This document shows positions 7,698 through 17,638 of a stretch of 38,892 nucleotides of DNA, in pieces. Made by a program: the position numbers and the translations under genes. The notes beneath the pieces were generated by a model. It saw only the letters and a program-made list of their open reading frames with translations, made no database searches and was not told the DNA's origin. How positions within the stretch are numbered: the first letter of the stretch is position 1; every line of letters begins with the position of its first letter. The DNA is from Bacteroidota bacterium (lineage in GTDB: Bacteria > Bacteroidota > Bacteroidia > Cytophagales > Cyclobacteriaceae): assembly GCA_023412765.1 (NCBI GenBank), contig JAEZBX010000225.1, positions 1-38,892 on the forward strand. The letters are read 5' to 3'.

Positions 7698-9777
7698 GCA
7701 ATCCATATTGCTCAGGGTCCGTGTGGCATTTTTGTTTGCTATCATTTTTGCCATCGGAATAGTTGCAAAGACAGCGCAAATTCAATTCGCGGAAGGCGAG
7801 GAGTGGGAGGCTATGGGCGAGAGAATCTCATTCGATTATAAACGTGTGAAAGCAACTCGCGGAAATATTTATTCCGACAATGGAAGCTTACTCGCAACGT
7901 CTTTGCCTTTCTATAAAGTGGCGTTCGATGCTACCATGCCCTCGAATGAAATCTTTAAGAAAGGGGTCGACAGTCTGGCATTAAACCTTTCACTGTTCTT
8001 TAAAGACAAATCAAAGACAGAATACAAGCGAATCTTGCTTGACGCGCGCAGCACGGGCAAGCAGTACATCGTCTTGAATAGAAAACGAATCGATTACCAG
8101 GATAAGAAAAAAATGATGACCTGGCCCATTTTCCGCGAAGGAAGATTCCGCGGTGGAAGCATTTTTGAAAAAGTGGATATCAGGTATCATCCTTTTTCAA
8201 ACCTGAGCGAAAGAACGATAGGCTATGTGAACGAAAACGACAGAGGTGTAGGCCTTGAATACAGTTTCCACAAGCAGCTTGGTGGACAGGATGGTTACGC
8301 CTACTATCAAAAAATTGCAGGTGGAGTGTGGAAGCCCATCTTTGATGCAAACAACGTAAAGGCTGTAAATGGTCTCGATGTTGAAACGACATTGGACATC
8401 AATCTTCAGGATGTTGCAGAAACCGCTCTGCACAAGGCAATGAAAGCGCACAACGCAGCGGATGGACTCATTGTCGTGATGGAGGTAAAGACGGGTGCGA
8501 TAAAAGCTATTTCAAACCTGAGCTCGGACGGCAAGGGCAATTATCGTGAGAAATTTAATTTCGCCGCCGGTCAACTCTTTGAGCCTGGCTCGACTTTCAA
8601 ACTCGTGACGATGATGGCATTGCTTGAAGACAGTCCCGTAGAGTTAACCGATAGCATCGACACTGGAAATGGAGAGTATACTTTTTACAATAGCAAAGTC
8701 CGCGATCACGAGGAAGGTGGATTCGGAAAGTTAACAGTGCGCGAGGCATTCGAAGTTTCTTCTAACATTGCCATGGCTAAATTAATGGACAAGCATTTCG
8801 GACTGCGCCCCCAGAAGTTTATTGACTATGTTGACCGGTTGCATCTATCCAAACCGTTGGGTATTCAGCTCGTAGGAGAACCGACGCCGAAACTAAAACG
8901 TCCAGGACAGAAGGGTTGGAGTGGTATCAGTCTTCCATGGATGTCTTATGGTTACGGTTTCGAAATTACGCCCTTGCATACACTGGCGCTGTTCAATGCA
9001 GTTGCCAACGACGGCGTGATGATCAAGCCGGTATTCGTGAAAGCAGTTAAGCGTGCCGATGAGGAGGAAGATGTTTTTTCAACCCAGGTGCTCAACGGAA
9101 AAATCTGTTCTTCAAAAACCCTTGAGAAATTAAAGTTACTTCTCGAAGGCGTCGTGGAGAATGGTACTGCTAAGAATATCAAGGGTACACACTACAGAAT
9201 TGCGGGTAAGACGGGTACCGCAAAGATCCTCGAGAACGGTAGGTACACCAATAAGTACATCACTTCCTTCGCAGGCTATTTCCCAGCACATGATCCAAAA
9301 TACAGCGCGATTGTACTAATCAAAAATCCACGCGGTTGGTATCAGTATGGTAGCAGCGTTGCAGCTCCGGTTTTTAAAGAAGTAGCTGACAACATTTACG
9401 CAAGGGATATCAATCTCCACGATCCCATGGATGTAAAGAAATTTGCAACGCAGCAGGCACTTCCGGTTATCCGCGCGGGTAATCAACACGAGTTAACCAT
9501 GCTTTGCAACGAACTGGGTATATCAAATCATTCGCAAACAGAAGAAGAATGGGTGAAATCTTCGGTAGCTGGTGGTGGTGTTAACTGGAAAAAATCGGTC
9601 AATGGACGTGAAGTTATACCAGATGTGGTAGGAATGACCTTTCGCGACGCCATCTATCTCCTGGAAAATTCTGGTCTCAGGGTTTCCTACGAAGGTAAAG
9701 GACGAGTGGTTCGGCAATCCATGAACCCAGGAGCTAAGGTGCAAAAGGGAAGTACAATTTTTATAAGACTTGGATAA
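7687..9777 (+). CDS. ftsI: Septal peptidoglycan transpeptidase FtsI (class B PBP) with PASTA domain
   Basis: The 696-residue penicillin-binding protein crosslinks septal peptidoglycan and partners FtsW. A membrane anchor lies at residues 9-27, and the PBP dimerisation region follows with RGNIYSDNGSLLATS. The transpeptidase motifs are all present: S302-T-F-K305 (catalytic Ser302), S358-S-N360 and K508-T-G510. A PASTA domain occupies the C-terminus (about 641-696), which E. coli FtsI lacks but which Bacteroidota and Gram-positive homologues carry. The start is GTG, overlapping ftsL by 11 bases. murE begins 8 bases after the stop. It is sometimes annotated as PBP2/SpoVD-like for the PASTA domain. 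Confidence 0.95.
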   Translation: MNIKQSILLRVRVAFLFAIIFAIGIVAKTAQIQFAEGEEWEAMGERISFDYKRVKATRGNIYSDNGSLLATSLPFYKVAFDATMPSNEIFKKGVDSLALNLSLFFKDKSKTEYKRILLDARSTGKQYIVLNRKRIDYQDKKKMMTWPIFREGRFRGGSIFEKVDIRYHPFSNLSERTIGYVNENDRGVGLEYSFHKQLGGQDGYAYYQKIAGGVWKPIFDANNVKAVNGLDVETTLDINLQDVAETALHKAMKAHNAADGLIVVMEVKTGAIKAISNLSSDGKGNYREKFNFAAGQLFEPGSTFKLVTMMALLEDSPVELTDSIDTGNGEYTFYNSKVRDHEEGGFGKLTVREAFEVSSNIAMAKLMDKHFGLRPQKFIDYVDRLHLSKPLGIQLVGEPTPKLKRPGQKGWSGISLPWMSYGYGFEITPLHTLALFNAVANDGVMIKPVFVKAVKRADEEEDVFSTQVLNGKICSSKTLEKLKLLLEGVVENGTAKNIKGTHYRIAGKTGTAKILENGRYTNKYITSFAGYFPAHDPKYSAIVLIKNPRGWYQYGSSVAAPVFKEVADNIYARDINLHDPMDVKKFATQQALPVIRAGNQHELTMLCNELGISNHSQTEEEWVKSSVAGGGVNWKKSVNGREVIPDVVGMTFRDAIYLLENSGLRVSYEGKGRVVRQSMNPGAKVQKGSTIFIRLG

Positions 9778-9785
9778 ATCAATCG

Positions 9786-11252
9786 GTGCCTGAATTAAAG
9801 GACATATTGTACAAAGTTTCACTCACCGCTGGATCGGGCGACATGGGTGTGAACATCACCGGAGTTTGCTTTGATTCCAGGCAGACGAAGCCAGGGTATT
9901 TGTTTGTCGCCGTCAAAGGGACTCAATCAGATGGACATCAATACATTTCTAAGGCAGTAAGTCTTGGTGCTGTAGCTGTGGTATGTGAAGTCCTGCCCGA
10001 TAATGCTCCAGATAATGTCACGTTTGTTACAGTAAAAAATAGCAGCCAGGCACTCGGAGTTATCGCATCCAATTTCTACCAAAATCCTTCGGAAAAATTA
10101 AAGCTGACTGGTGTAACAGGAACTAATGGAAAAACAACAGTGGCTACGTTGTTATTCAAGTTGTTTACATCACTGGGATATAAATGTGGACTCATTTCGA
10201 CTGTCGAAAATCTTATCATCGATCAGGTAATTCCATCAACGCATACAACCCCCGATCCTGTTCAATTAAATGAACTATTAAAACGAATGGTTGAAAGTGG
10301 TTGCTCGCATGTTTTTATGGAGGTTAGCTCACACGCCATTGACCAGGAACGTATTGCCGGCCTGAAATTCGTTGGGGCAATTTTTACAAATATCACTCAC
10401 GATCACCTGGACTACCACCAAACTTTCGAAAACTATATCAAGGCAAAGAAAAAATACTTTGATGAACTTGGAAGTGATGCCTTTGCATTGGTAAACGCCG
10501 ACGACAAGAGAGGAATGGTGATGTTGCAAAACACAAAGGCAACAAAATACTCTTACGGTCTGAAGAAGGTTGTAGATTTTAAGGGAAAGATCCTCACAAA
10601 TTCAATTGAAGGGCTGGAACTTGACCTTGCCGGAAAAACGGTGTGGTTTAAGCTTATCGGCGATTTTAACGCTTATAACCTCTTGGCTGCGTATGGGGCA
10701 GCCGTTCTGCTGGGCGAAGATTCCGATCAGGTGCTCGTAAAGCTGTCATCGCTTAAGGGAGCCGTTGGACGGTTTGACCTTGTTCTCCCTGGCTCAAAGA
10801 GAATAGCAATTGTTGATTATGCGCACACCCCCGACGCACTAAAAAATGTATTGGATACTATCGCACAATTTCGCTCTGGTAACGAACAGGTTATTACGGT
10901 TGTGGGATGTGGCGGCAATCGGGATCGAGCAAAACGTCCTTTGATGGCTTCAATTGCGTGCAAGCTTAGCGACAAAGTTGTGTTGACGTCGGATAATCCA
11001 CGCGATGAGGATCCTGTGGCCATCATAAAGGACATGCAGGCTGGCGTATCACCTTCAGAAGTACGAAAGACGCTCGTGATCGCCGATCGCGAAGAAGCTA
11101 TAAAGACTGCCTGTATGATGGCCAACGAGAAAGACATTATTCTCGTCGCTGGAAAAGGTCATGAAACATATCAGGAAATAAAAGGAGTGAAATATCCTTT
11201 TGACGATCGTGAAGTTGTAGAACGAATGTTAAGATTAACCAGCAATAACTGA
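9786..11252 (+). CDS. murE: UDP-MurNAc-tripeptide synthetase MurE
   Basis: MurE adds the third stem amino acid to UDP-MurNAc-L-Ala-D-Glu in the cytoplasm, using ATP. The ATP loop is TGTNGKTT (111-118), and the Mur ligase blocks EVSSHAIDQER and TNITHDHLDYH are present. The DNPR motif (403-406) is the hallmark of enzymes specific for meso-diaminopimelate, so the wall probably carries DAP. Length (488) is normal. The start is GTG at 9786, with no better ATG before the first conserved strand. The TGA stop overlaps the mraY ATG by one base, indicating coupled translation. Confidence 0.96.
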   Translation: MPELKDILYKVSLTAGSGDMGVNITGVCFDSRQTKPGYLFVAVKGTQSDGHQYISKAVSLGAVAVVCEVLPDNAPDNVTFVTVKNSSQALGVIASNFYQNPSEKLKLTGVTGTNGKTTVATLLFKLFTSLGYKCGLISTVENLIIDQVIPSTHTTPDPVQLNELLKRMVESGCSHVFMEVSSHAIDQERIAGLKFVGAIFTNITHDHLDYHQTFENYIKAKKKYFDELGSDAFALVNADDKRGMVMLQNTKATKYSYGLKKVVDFKGKILTNSIEGLELDLAGKTVWFKLIGDFNAYNLLAAYGAAVLLGEDSDQVLVKLSSLKGAVGRFDLVLPGSKRIAIVDYAHTPDALKNVLDTIAQFRSGNEQVITVVGCGGNRDRAKRPLMASIACKLSDKVVLTSDNPRDEDPVAIIKDMQAGVSPSEVRKTLVIADREEAIKTACMMANEKDIILVAGKGHETYQEIKGVKYPFDDREVVERMLRLTSNN

Positions 11253-12487
11253 TGCTGTATTACCTATTTGATTACCTCGACAAATTGGATGTTCCTGGTG
11301 CGGGTGTATTCCAATACATCTCCTTCAGGGCAGGTATGGCAGCATTTATTTCTCTGCTGATCACCATCACTTTTGGCAAGAATTTGATAAACATCCTCCG
11401 GAAAAAACAAGTAGGTGAAGATATTCGCGACCTGGGTCTGCAAGGCCAGGTGCAAAAAAAGGGTACACCCACGATGGGAGGAATCATTATTATCGCAGCG
11501 ATCCTTATCCCGACGCTGTTGCTGGCTCAGCTCGACAATATTTACGTCATACTACTTATCGTGGCTACATGCTGGTTAGGCATCATCGGCTTCGTAGATG
11601 ACTATATCAAGGTATTCAAGAAAAACAAGGAAGGATTGGCAGGTCGCTTCAAAGTTGTAGGACAGGTAGGGCTGGGGTTAATAGTTGGATTTACCTTGTA
11701 TTTCAATACCCAGGTGGTGGTCAGGGAAGCGGTACCTTCAAGTTCTTCATCAAATTCTTCGGCCTTAGTTCAGAACAACGAGGGTGTTGTCGAAAGCAAC
11801 GTTCAGTACAGGGAAGTTAAATCAACCAGGACAACTATTCCTTTTTTAAAGAACAATGAATTTGATTACAGTTGGCTCATACCGTTTCTTCCAGACTATA
11901 CCTGGATAGTTTATGTGGGTGTCGTAATCCTAATCATTACAGCGGTATCGAATGGTGCAAACATCACGGATGGGATAGACGGTCTTGCAGCGGGCACGTC
12001 AGCTATTATAGGGCTTACCATTGCTATCCTTGCATACGTATCAGGCCGCATTGACTTTAGCAGCTACCTGAATGTAATGTACATTCCGAACCTTGGCGAG
12101 TTGGTGGTCTTCTGTACTGCCTTCGTGGGCGCATGCCTCGGATTTTTATGGTACAATGCCTACCCAGCCCAGGTGTTTATGGGTGATACCGGAAGTCTTA
12201 CGCTAGGCGGTGTCATTACAGTTTTGGCGCTTGCTGTTCGGAAAGAGCTATTGATCCCCATATTGTGCGGGATATTTCTCGTTGAAAATTTGTCCGTGAT
12301 ACTTCAGGTATCATACTTCAAATACACCAAGAAAAAATATGGTGAGGGTCGTAGAATATTTCTGATGTCACCACTCCATCACCACTATCAAAAGAAGAAT
12401 ATTCACGAGGCGAAGATCGTCTCTCGCTTTTGGATCGTCGGAATTCTATTGGCCATCATTACCCTCGTAACGCTTAAGCTAAGATGA
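11252..12487 (+). CDS. mraY: Phospho-MurNAc-pentapeptide transferase MraY
   Basis: MraY transfers phospho-MurNAc-pentapeptide to undecaprenyl phosphate, making lipid I at the inner membrane. The protein has about ten membrane segments. The catalytic aspartate pair is Asp116-Asp117 in GFVDDYIK, with further family motifs GTPTMGGI (71-78), NGANITDGIDGLA and MGDTGSL, plus the histidine-rich HHHYQKK loop. At 411 residues it exceeds the E. coli enzyme (360), largely because of a polar, serine-rich insert at about 155-197, which occurs in Bacteroidota homologues. It overlaps murE by 1 base and murD by 4 bases (ATGA). Confidence 0.97.
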   Translation: MLYYLFDYLDKLDVPGAGVFQYISFRAGMAAFISLLITITFGKNLINILRKKQVGEDIRDLGLQGQVQKKGTPTMGGIIIIAAILIPTLLLAQLDNIYVILLIVATCWLGIIGFVDDYIKVFKKNKEGLAGRFKVVGQVGLGLIVGFTLYFNTQVVVREAVPSSSSSNSSALVQNNEGVVESNVQYREVKSTRTTIPFLKNNEFDYSWLIPFLPDYTWIVYVGVVILIITAVSNGANITDGIDGLAAGTSAIIGLTIAILAYVSGRIDFSSYLNVMYIPNLGELVVFCTAFVGACLGFLWYNAYPAQVFMGDTGSLTLGGVITVLALAVRKELLIPILCGIFLVENLSVILQVSYFKYTKKKYGEGRRIFLMSPLHHHYQKKNIHEAKIVSRFWIVGILLAIITLVTLKLR

Positions 12488-13845
12488 TCGAAAGAGTAGT
12501 CATATTGGGTGCAGGTGAAAGCGGAACGGGAGCAGCATTGCTCGCGAAGCAGAAGGGTTTTGAAGTTTTCGTATCCGATCAGGGGCCTATCAAGGATAAG
12601 TACAAGGAAGAGCTTGATAGTGCCGCTATTCCTTTTGAAGAGAATAAACATACTGCCGAAAATATTCTGAATGCTTCTCTTATTATCAAGAGCCCTGGCA
12701 TTCCACTGAAAGCGGACATCATCAAGAAAGTCTCCGCTGCCGGCATTTCCATCATTGATGAGTTGGAATTTGCTTCAATGTACACCGATGCAAAAATAGT
12801 CGCGATTACAGGAACCAACGGCAAGACTACGACGACCTTACTGACTTACCATATTTTGAAAGAATGTGGTTTTAATGTTGCACTTGCCGGCAATGTGGGA
12901 TTTAGCATGGCACGTCAGGTGGCAACAGAGCAATACTCCTGGTATGTATTAGAAATGAGTTCATTTCAATTAGATGGAATAAAGACATTCAAACCAGAGA
13001 TCGGTATACTTCTTAACATCACACCTGATCACTTGGACCGGTATGAATATTCACTTGATAATTATATCAGTTCGAAATTTCAATTGATTCAGAATATGGG
13101 TCCGAACCAGCACTTCATTTATTATGTGAATGATCCCATCATTGAACGTGAAGTGAACAGAAGGACATTGATTCCCAAACAAGTGCCAGTGTCGTTGGCA
13201 CCCAAGTCTAAAGCACCAGTCCATTTCGATGGCGAGAAAATGAATTTTAACCTGACGGAAGAATTCCAAATCCGACAATCGGATACGACGTTGAAAGGTC
13301 CTCACAATCTTATCAACACCATGTCAGCTGTATCCGCGGCATCTTTGGCTGGCGCATCGACTCATGGTATTAAGGATGCATTGAAGACTTTCAAAAATGC
13401 ACCGCATCGGTTAGAGTCGGTAGCGACAATCAACGGTGTTGAGTTCGTCAATGATTCAAAAGCGACCAATGTCGACTCCGTTGTGTATGCACTGGGAAGT
13501 TATAGTCAACCGCTGATTTGGATAGCAGGCGGAATTGATAAAGGGAATGACTATAACATCATCATGGATGAAGTTAAGAATAAAGTAAGAGTCCTGATTT
13601 GCCTTGGTAAAGACAATTCTAAACTGACAAAAGCTTTTGGAAATGTAGTCGAACAGATCTATGAATCTCAAAGCGTTCCGGATCTTATCCGTAGGGCTAT
13701 GGAGGTAGCGCGTACGGGAGACGTCGTGTTATTGTCTCCGGCGTGTGCAAGCTTTGACCTGTTCAGGAATTACGAAGATCGTGGTGATCAATTCAGAAAA
13801 GCAGTATTGGATTTAAAAAATGAAGTGGAGGGGCAACGCGTATGA
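12484..13845 (+). CDS. murD: UDP-MurNAc-L-Ala:D-Glu ligase MurD
   Basis: MurD adds D-glutamate to UDP-MurNAc-L-Ala. The N-terminal nucleotide-sugar domain begins VVILGAGESGTGAALLA. The ATP loop is GTNGKTT (110-116), followed by LAGNVGFS, LEMSSFQLD and NITPDHLDRY. The C-terminal domain holds FVNDSKATN, WIAGGIDKG and LLSPACASFD, all standard for MurD. Length 453 is normal. The start overlaps the mraY stop (ATGA), and the stop overlaps the ftsW start in the same way. Confidence 0.97.
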   Translation: MIERVVILGAGESGTGAALLAKQKGFEVFVSDQGPIKDKYKEELDSAAIPFEENKHTAENILNASLIIKSPGIPLKADIIKKVSAAGISIIDELEFASMYTDAKIVAITGTNGKTTTTLLTYHILKECGFNVALAGNVGFSMARQVATEQYSWYVLEMSSFQLDGIKTFKPEIGILLNITPDHLDRYEYSLDNYISSKFQLIQNMGPNQHFIYYVNDPIIEREVNRRTLIPKQVPVSLAPKSKAPVHFDGEKMNFNLTEEFQIRQSDTTLKGPHNLINTMSAVSAASLAGASTHGIKDALKTFKNAPHRLESVATINGVEFVNDSKATNVDSVVYALGSYSQPLIWIAGGIDKGNDYNIIMDEVKNKVRVLICLGKDNSKLTKAFGNVVEQIYESQSVPDLIRRAMEVARTGDVVLLSPACASFDLFRNYEDRGDQFRKAVLDLKNEVEGQRV

Positions 13846-15014
13846 ACAAGATTAAGGTTTGGGCTGACGAAAACTTGCAAGGCGATAAGGTGATTTGGGC
13901 CGTAGTCTTTGCCTTGTCCCTCATCAGCATTCTGGTTGTTTACAGCTCAATTGGTACGCTCGCCTATAAGCGTACAGAAAGTCCTGAGAGTTTTTTAATA
14001 AAGCATACGCTCACAGTGTTAATAGGGATTGCTGCTATGTGGTTTGCCCACCGTGTCGACTATCGTTACTACTCAAAGCTTTCCAAGTTTGCGCTGTGGA
14101 TCAGTATCCCACTCCTTATCTACACGTTTACAAATGGTGTGACAATCAATGATGCTGCACGATGGCTACACGTTCCCATTATTGGTTCATTCCAGCCATC
14201 AGATTTTGCAAGTCTTGCCTTGATCGTAAATCTTGCCAGCATGTTGTCAAAGCGACAACAAAACATTCATGATATCAAAGAATCACTGCTACCGATCCTG
14301 TTCTGGTGCGGTACGATATGCGGACTTATTGCCTTAACCAATTTGTCGACGGCAGCACTACTGTTCCTTACCTGTATGTTGATAATGTTTATCGGCAGGG
14401 TATCCACAAAACACTTAGCTATGCTTGTCTTCGTGGGGGTTTTATTTGGTGCCCTCGCCGTAAAGTTTGGCGTCCGCGGCGAAACGGCTCGGAATCGTAT
14501 TACAAACTTTATGAATGGAGAAGAGCTTCCGTTTCAGGCAAAGCATGCACGCATCGCGGTGGCTACTGGTGGAATCACAGGAAAGGGTCCCGGTAACAGT
14601 GATCAGCGAAATATTCTTCCGCACCCATATTCGGATTTTATTTATGCAATTGTCATTGAGGAATATGGTATGGTGGGTGGTGTAGTAGTGATAGTACTTT
14701 ATCTCATACTCCTGCATCGCGGCATGAAGGCAGCGTATAATAGTGACAAAGCATTTGCCGGACTGTTGTCGGCCGGGTTAAGTTTTGACCTCGTGTGTCA
14801 GGCACTGGTAAATATGGGTGTCGTGGTAGGCCTTGGTCCGATAACCGGTCAGCCACTTCCGTTGGTTTCAATGGGAGGTACCTCAATGGTGTTTACCGGA
14901 CTGGCTATTGGTATTATCCTCAGCGTAAGCAGGGGTGAACGCGACCAGAACTGGAATTCAAAATCTGATGGTGAAAAGTCAAATAGAAATATAAGTACGG
15001 CAAAGGCGGCCTGA
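13842..15014 (+). CDS. ftsW: Septal peptidoglycan polymerase FtsW (SEDS)
   Basis: FtsW is the SEDS glycosyltransferase that polymerises lipid II at the septum with FtsI. The 390-residue protein has about ten membrane segments. Family motifs include NDAARWL (103-109) with SFQPSDFA soon after, and the catalytic-loop sequence HPYSDFIYAIVIEEYG, whose Asp corresponds to the essential aspartate of FtsW/RodA. GPITGQPLPLVSMGGTS is the highly conserved C-terminal block. Its place between murD and murG favours FtsW over RodA. It overlaps murD by 4 bases, and the last 30 or so residues are polar and poorly conserved. Confidence 0.96.
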   Translation: MNKIKVWADENLQGDKVIWAVVFALSLISILVVYSSIGTLAYKRTESPESFLIKHTLTVLIGIAAMWFAHRVDYRYYSKLSKFALWISIPLLIYTFTNGVTINDAARWLHVPIIGSFQPSDFASLALIVNLASMLSKRQQNIHDIKESLLPILFWCGTICGLIALTNLSTAALLFLTCMLIMFIGRVSTKHLAMLVFVGVLFGALAVKFGVRGETARNRITNFMNGEELPFQAKHARIAVATGGITGKGPGNSDQRNILPHPYSDFIYAIVIEEYGMVGGVVVIVLYLILLHRGMKAAYNSDKAFAGLLSAGLSFDLVCQALVNMGVVVGLGPITGQPLPLVSMGGTSMVFTGLAIGIILSVSRGERDQNWNSKSDGEKSNRNISTAKAA

Positions 15015-15019
15015 ACTTG

Positions 15020-16240
15020 ATGAATAGTATGCAACCATATCGACTGATCATAAGCGGCGGTGGCACTGGAGGTCACATCTTTCCGGCTGTTGCTATTGCC
15101 AATGAATTCAAGTCACGATATCCAAGTGCAGAAATTCTTTTCGTTGGTGCAGAGGGAAGAATGGAAATGACACGCGTTCCAGAAGCAGGTTATAAGATCA
15201 TCGGTTTGTGGATCAGTGGACTCCAAAGGAAATTAACTCTTTCCAACTTGCTGTTCCCTATCAAATTGTTAGTTAGTTATTTTCGCGCACGACAGGTCAT
15301 CAAGGATTTTAAACCACACGTCGTTATTGGCACCGGTGGCTATGCAAGCGGTCCGATTATGATTGCGGCGACACGCAAGAATATTCCTACGGTTATACAG
15401 GAACAGAATTCATTTGCAGGACTAGCTAACAAGCAGGTTGCAGAAAAGGCTAGCCGCATTTGCGTCGCGTATGAAGGAATGGAAAAGTATTTCCCTGCGA
15501 ATAAGATCGTGGTTACCGGTAACCCTGTACGCAAAGACATTCTTGATATAGAATCAAAGCGTGATCGTGCATTGTCACACTTCGGGTTCTCAGCTGATTC
15601 GAAAACCTTGCTGATCATTGGCGGAAGCCTTGGAGCGAGAACAATAAATGAAAGCGTCATCAACGGAATGGAGAAACTGGTGGCTGCACAGATACAAATA
15701 GTTTGGCAGACTGGGAAAGGATACTTCGAAGCCTACAAAGCGAAGCTTGCCAATTTTGATTTGAGGCGCGTCCGCGTACAGGATTTTGTTCGCGAAATGG
15801 ATCTTGCGTATGCGGTGGCAGATCTCGTGATTTCACGAGCGGGTGCACTAAGTGTGTCAGAAATTTGCGTTGCAAAAAAGCCAGTGATTTTGGTTCCATC
15901 TCCCAACGTCGCAGAAGATCACCAGACGAAGAATGCAAAGGCACTTTCTGATAAAGATGCGGCAGTATTGATTACGGATGCGACAGCCAATGAAAAGTTA
16001 ATCGACACGGCGCTAGGTTTGATCCTCGACTCTGAAAAGTGTGCACAACTTCAGAGCAACATTGCAGTATTTGCCAAACCTAATGCCACTAGCGATATCG
16101 TTAATGAGATTGAGAAGTTAATAGAAAATAAGTCGGTAGGTAACAGATCAGAATCGTATAAGCTCTCGGACTCGCGGTCGGATTCGGGTTTTGGTAACAC
16201 TACAAATTTACAAACTGTATTAGTGAGAAGCAGACAATAA
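15020..16240 (+). CDS. murG: UDP-GlcNAc:lipid I N-acetylglucosaminyltransferase MurG
   Basis: MurG adds GlcNAc to lipid I on the cytoplasmic face of the membrane, making lipid II. The GT-B signature GGGTGGH (13-19) with IFPAVAIAN, the second glycine motif GTGGYASGP, QEQNSFAG, IGGSLGA, and the nucleotide-sugar site SRAGALSVSE are visible. I prefer ATG at 15020; the frame also allows TTG at 15017 or ATG at 15029. The catalytic core ends near EKLIENK (about residue 371), where most homologues stop. The last 35 residues are a Ser/Arg-rich tail of low complexity with no family match, encoded by a CTCGGACTCG-like stretch. murC starts 3 bases after the stop. Confidence 0.95.
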   Translation: MNSMQPYRLIISGGGTGGHIFPAVAIANEFKSRYPSAEILFVGAEGRMEMTRVPEAGYKIIGLWISGLQRKLTLSNLLFPIKLLVSYFRARQVIKDFKPHVVIGTGGYASGPIMIAATRKNIPTVIQEQNSFAGLANKQVAEKASRICVAYEGMEKYFPANKIVVTGNPVRKDILDIESKRDRALSHFGFSADSKTLLIIGGSLGARTINESVINGMEKLVAAQIQIVWQTGKGYFEAYKAKLANFDLRRVRVQDFVREMDLAYAVADLVISRAGALSVSEICVAKKPVILVPSPNVAEDHQTKNAKALSDKDAAVLITDATANEKLIDTALGLILDSEKCAQLQSNIAVFAKPNATSDIVNEIEKLIENKSVGNRSESYKLSDSRSDSGFGNTTNLQTVLVRSRQ

Positions 16241-16243
16241 GGC

Positions 16244-17638
16244 GTGAAACTGAACGACTACCATAATATCTACTTTTTAGGCATCGGCGGGATCGGTATG
16301 AGCGCACTTGCCCGATGGTTCAATAAAAAAGGCTTGAATGTTTCAGGGTATGATCGCACGTCTACTACTCTGACAAAGGAACTTGAGCGCGAGGGTATCG
16401 TTGTTCACTATGAAGATGCCATTGAAAATATTCCGGCTGAGGTCAAGGGACAGAAAGAGAAAACACTGGTTGTCTTTACACCAGCTATACCCAAAAATCA
16501 TATAGAGTATAACCATTTGAAAGACAATGGATATACAGTAATGAAAAGGTCGGAGGTTCTTGGATTGATCACGCGGGGTTATAAGACTATCGCGGTAGCT
16601 GGCACACATGGGAAGACAACGACTTCTTCAATGGTGGCGCATATCCTGAAGGTTGCTGGGAAGGATATGGTTGGATTCCTGGGTGGAATCACTACGAACT
16701 ACAATTCCAACCTGGTAATGCAGGGAGAAATTAATGAGAACACCGTTGTTGTAGTTGAAGCTGACGAGTTTGATCGTTCGTTTTTGCGATTGTTCCCACA
16801 GATCGCAATCGTAACCTCAGCTGATGCTGATCACCTGGACATTTACGGTGACCACAACACCTTAGTCCAATCCTTCAAAGATTTCATCAAACAAATCAAT
16901 AAAGATGGTTCGCTAATTATTCACGAGTCGATTGACGAACTGCTAACAAGTGACGCAGATCATGTGAAGAAAAGCATTTACAGCATGAGCCGGGGACAAT
17001 TTTTTGCCAGCAGCATTACCGCCAAAGGTGGGTTTTTTGAGTTCGACCTGCAGGGTTTGAGCAAGGTTGAACACATCAAGCTCGGTGTCCCGGGTTTTCA
17101 TAACATAGAAAACGCAATTGCTGCATCAGTTGCGGCAAGTGCTTGCAAAGTTCCAACGCACATTATTCGTGAAGCTTTGGAGTCCTTCACAGGTGTGAAA
17201 AGAAGATTTGAATACATTATCAAAGGGAAGCGAGTTGTTTACGTGGATGACTACGCGCATCATCCAACCGAGATTGAAGCTTTCCTGAAATCAATGAAAT
17301 CATTATACCCGGGTCGTAAACTGACGGTGATCTTTCAGCCACACCTATATACTCGTACAAGAGATTTTGCAGAAGGATTTTCGAAAAGTCTCAGCCTGGC
17401 CGACGAGCTCTTCCTTATGGATATTTATCCTGCCCGTGAATTACCAATTCCTGGAGTTGACTCCGACATGCTGTTGAAGGGAATTACTTCACGTATAAAA
17501 ATCCGGTGTGGTAAAGATAATTTGATGAGCAAGCTTGAAAGCATCGATGCCGACGTAGTTGTAACGGTAGGGGCAGGCGACATCGATACGTTTGTGGAAC
17601 CAATTAAGACAATGCTTTTAAAGAAATATGAAGTATAA
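16244..17638 (+). CDS. murC: UDP-MurNAc:L-alanine ligase MurC
   Basis: MurC attaches L-alanine to UDP-MurNAc, the first step of stem-peptide assembly. The N-terminal Rossmann loop is GIGGIGMS (13-20), the ATP loop GTHGKTT (120-126), and the Mur ligase signatures EADEFDRSF and SADADHLDIYG follow. The C-terminal motif VDDYAHHPTEI is diagnostic of MurC, and GAGDID lies near the end. The start is GTG, placed by the Rossmann strand. It overlaps ftsQ by 11 bases. No murB or ddl gene lies between murC and ftsQ, unlike in Proteobacteria; those functions must be encoded elsewhere. Confidence 0.96.
   Translation: MKLNDYHNIYFLGIGGIGMSALARWFNKKGLNVSGYDRTSTTLTKELEREGIVVHYEDAIENIPAEVKGQKEKTLVVFTPAIPKNHIEYNHLKDNGYTVMKRSEVLGLITRGYKTIAVAGTHGKTTTSSMVAHILKVAGKDMVGFLGGITTNYNSNLVMQGEINENTVVVVEADEFDRSFLRLFPQIAIVTSADADHLDIYGDHNTLVQSFKDFIKQINKDGSLIIHESIDELLTSDADHVKKSIYSMSRGQFFASSITAKGGFFEFDLQGLSKVEHIKLGVPGFHNIENAIAASVAASACKVPTHIIREALESFTGVKRRFEYIIKGKRVVYVDDYAHHPTEIEAFLKSMKSLYPGRKLTVIFQPHLYTRTRDFAEGFSKSLSLADELFLMDIYPARELPIPGVDSDMLLKGITSRIKIRCGKDNLMSKLESIDADVVVTVGAGDIDTFVEPIKTMLLKKYEV

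Noticed and set aside
10286..10303. Two MraZ-like boxes at 10-base spacing (AATGG and AGTGGTTG) inside murE
   Set aside because: They lie in coding sequence and encode ordinary MurE residues; the first box is imperfect, so chance is the simpler explanation.
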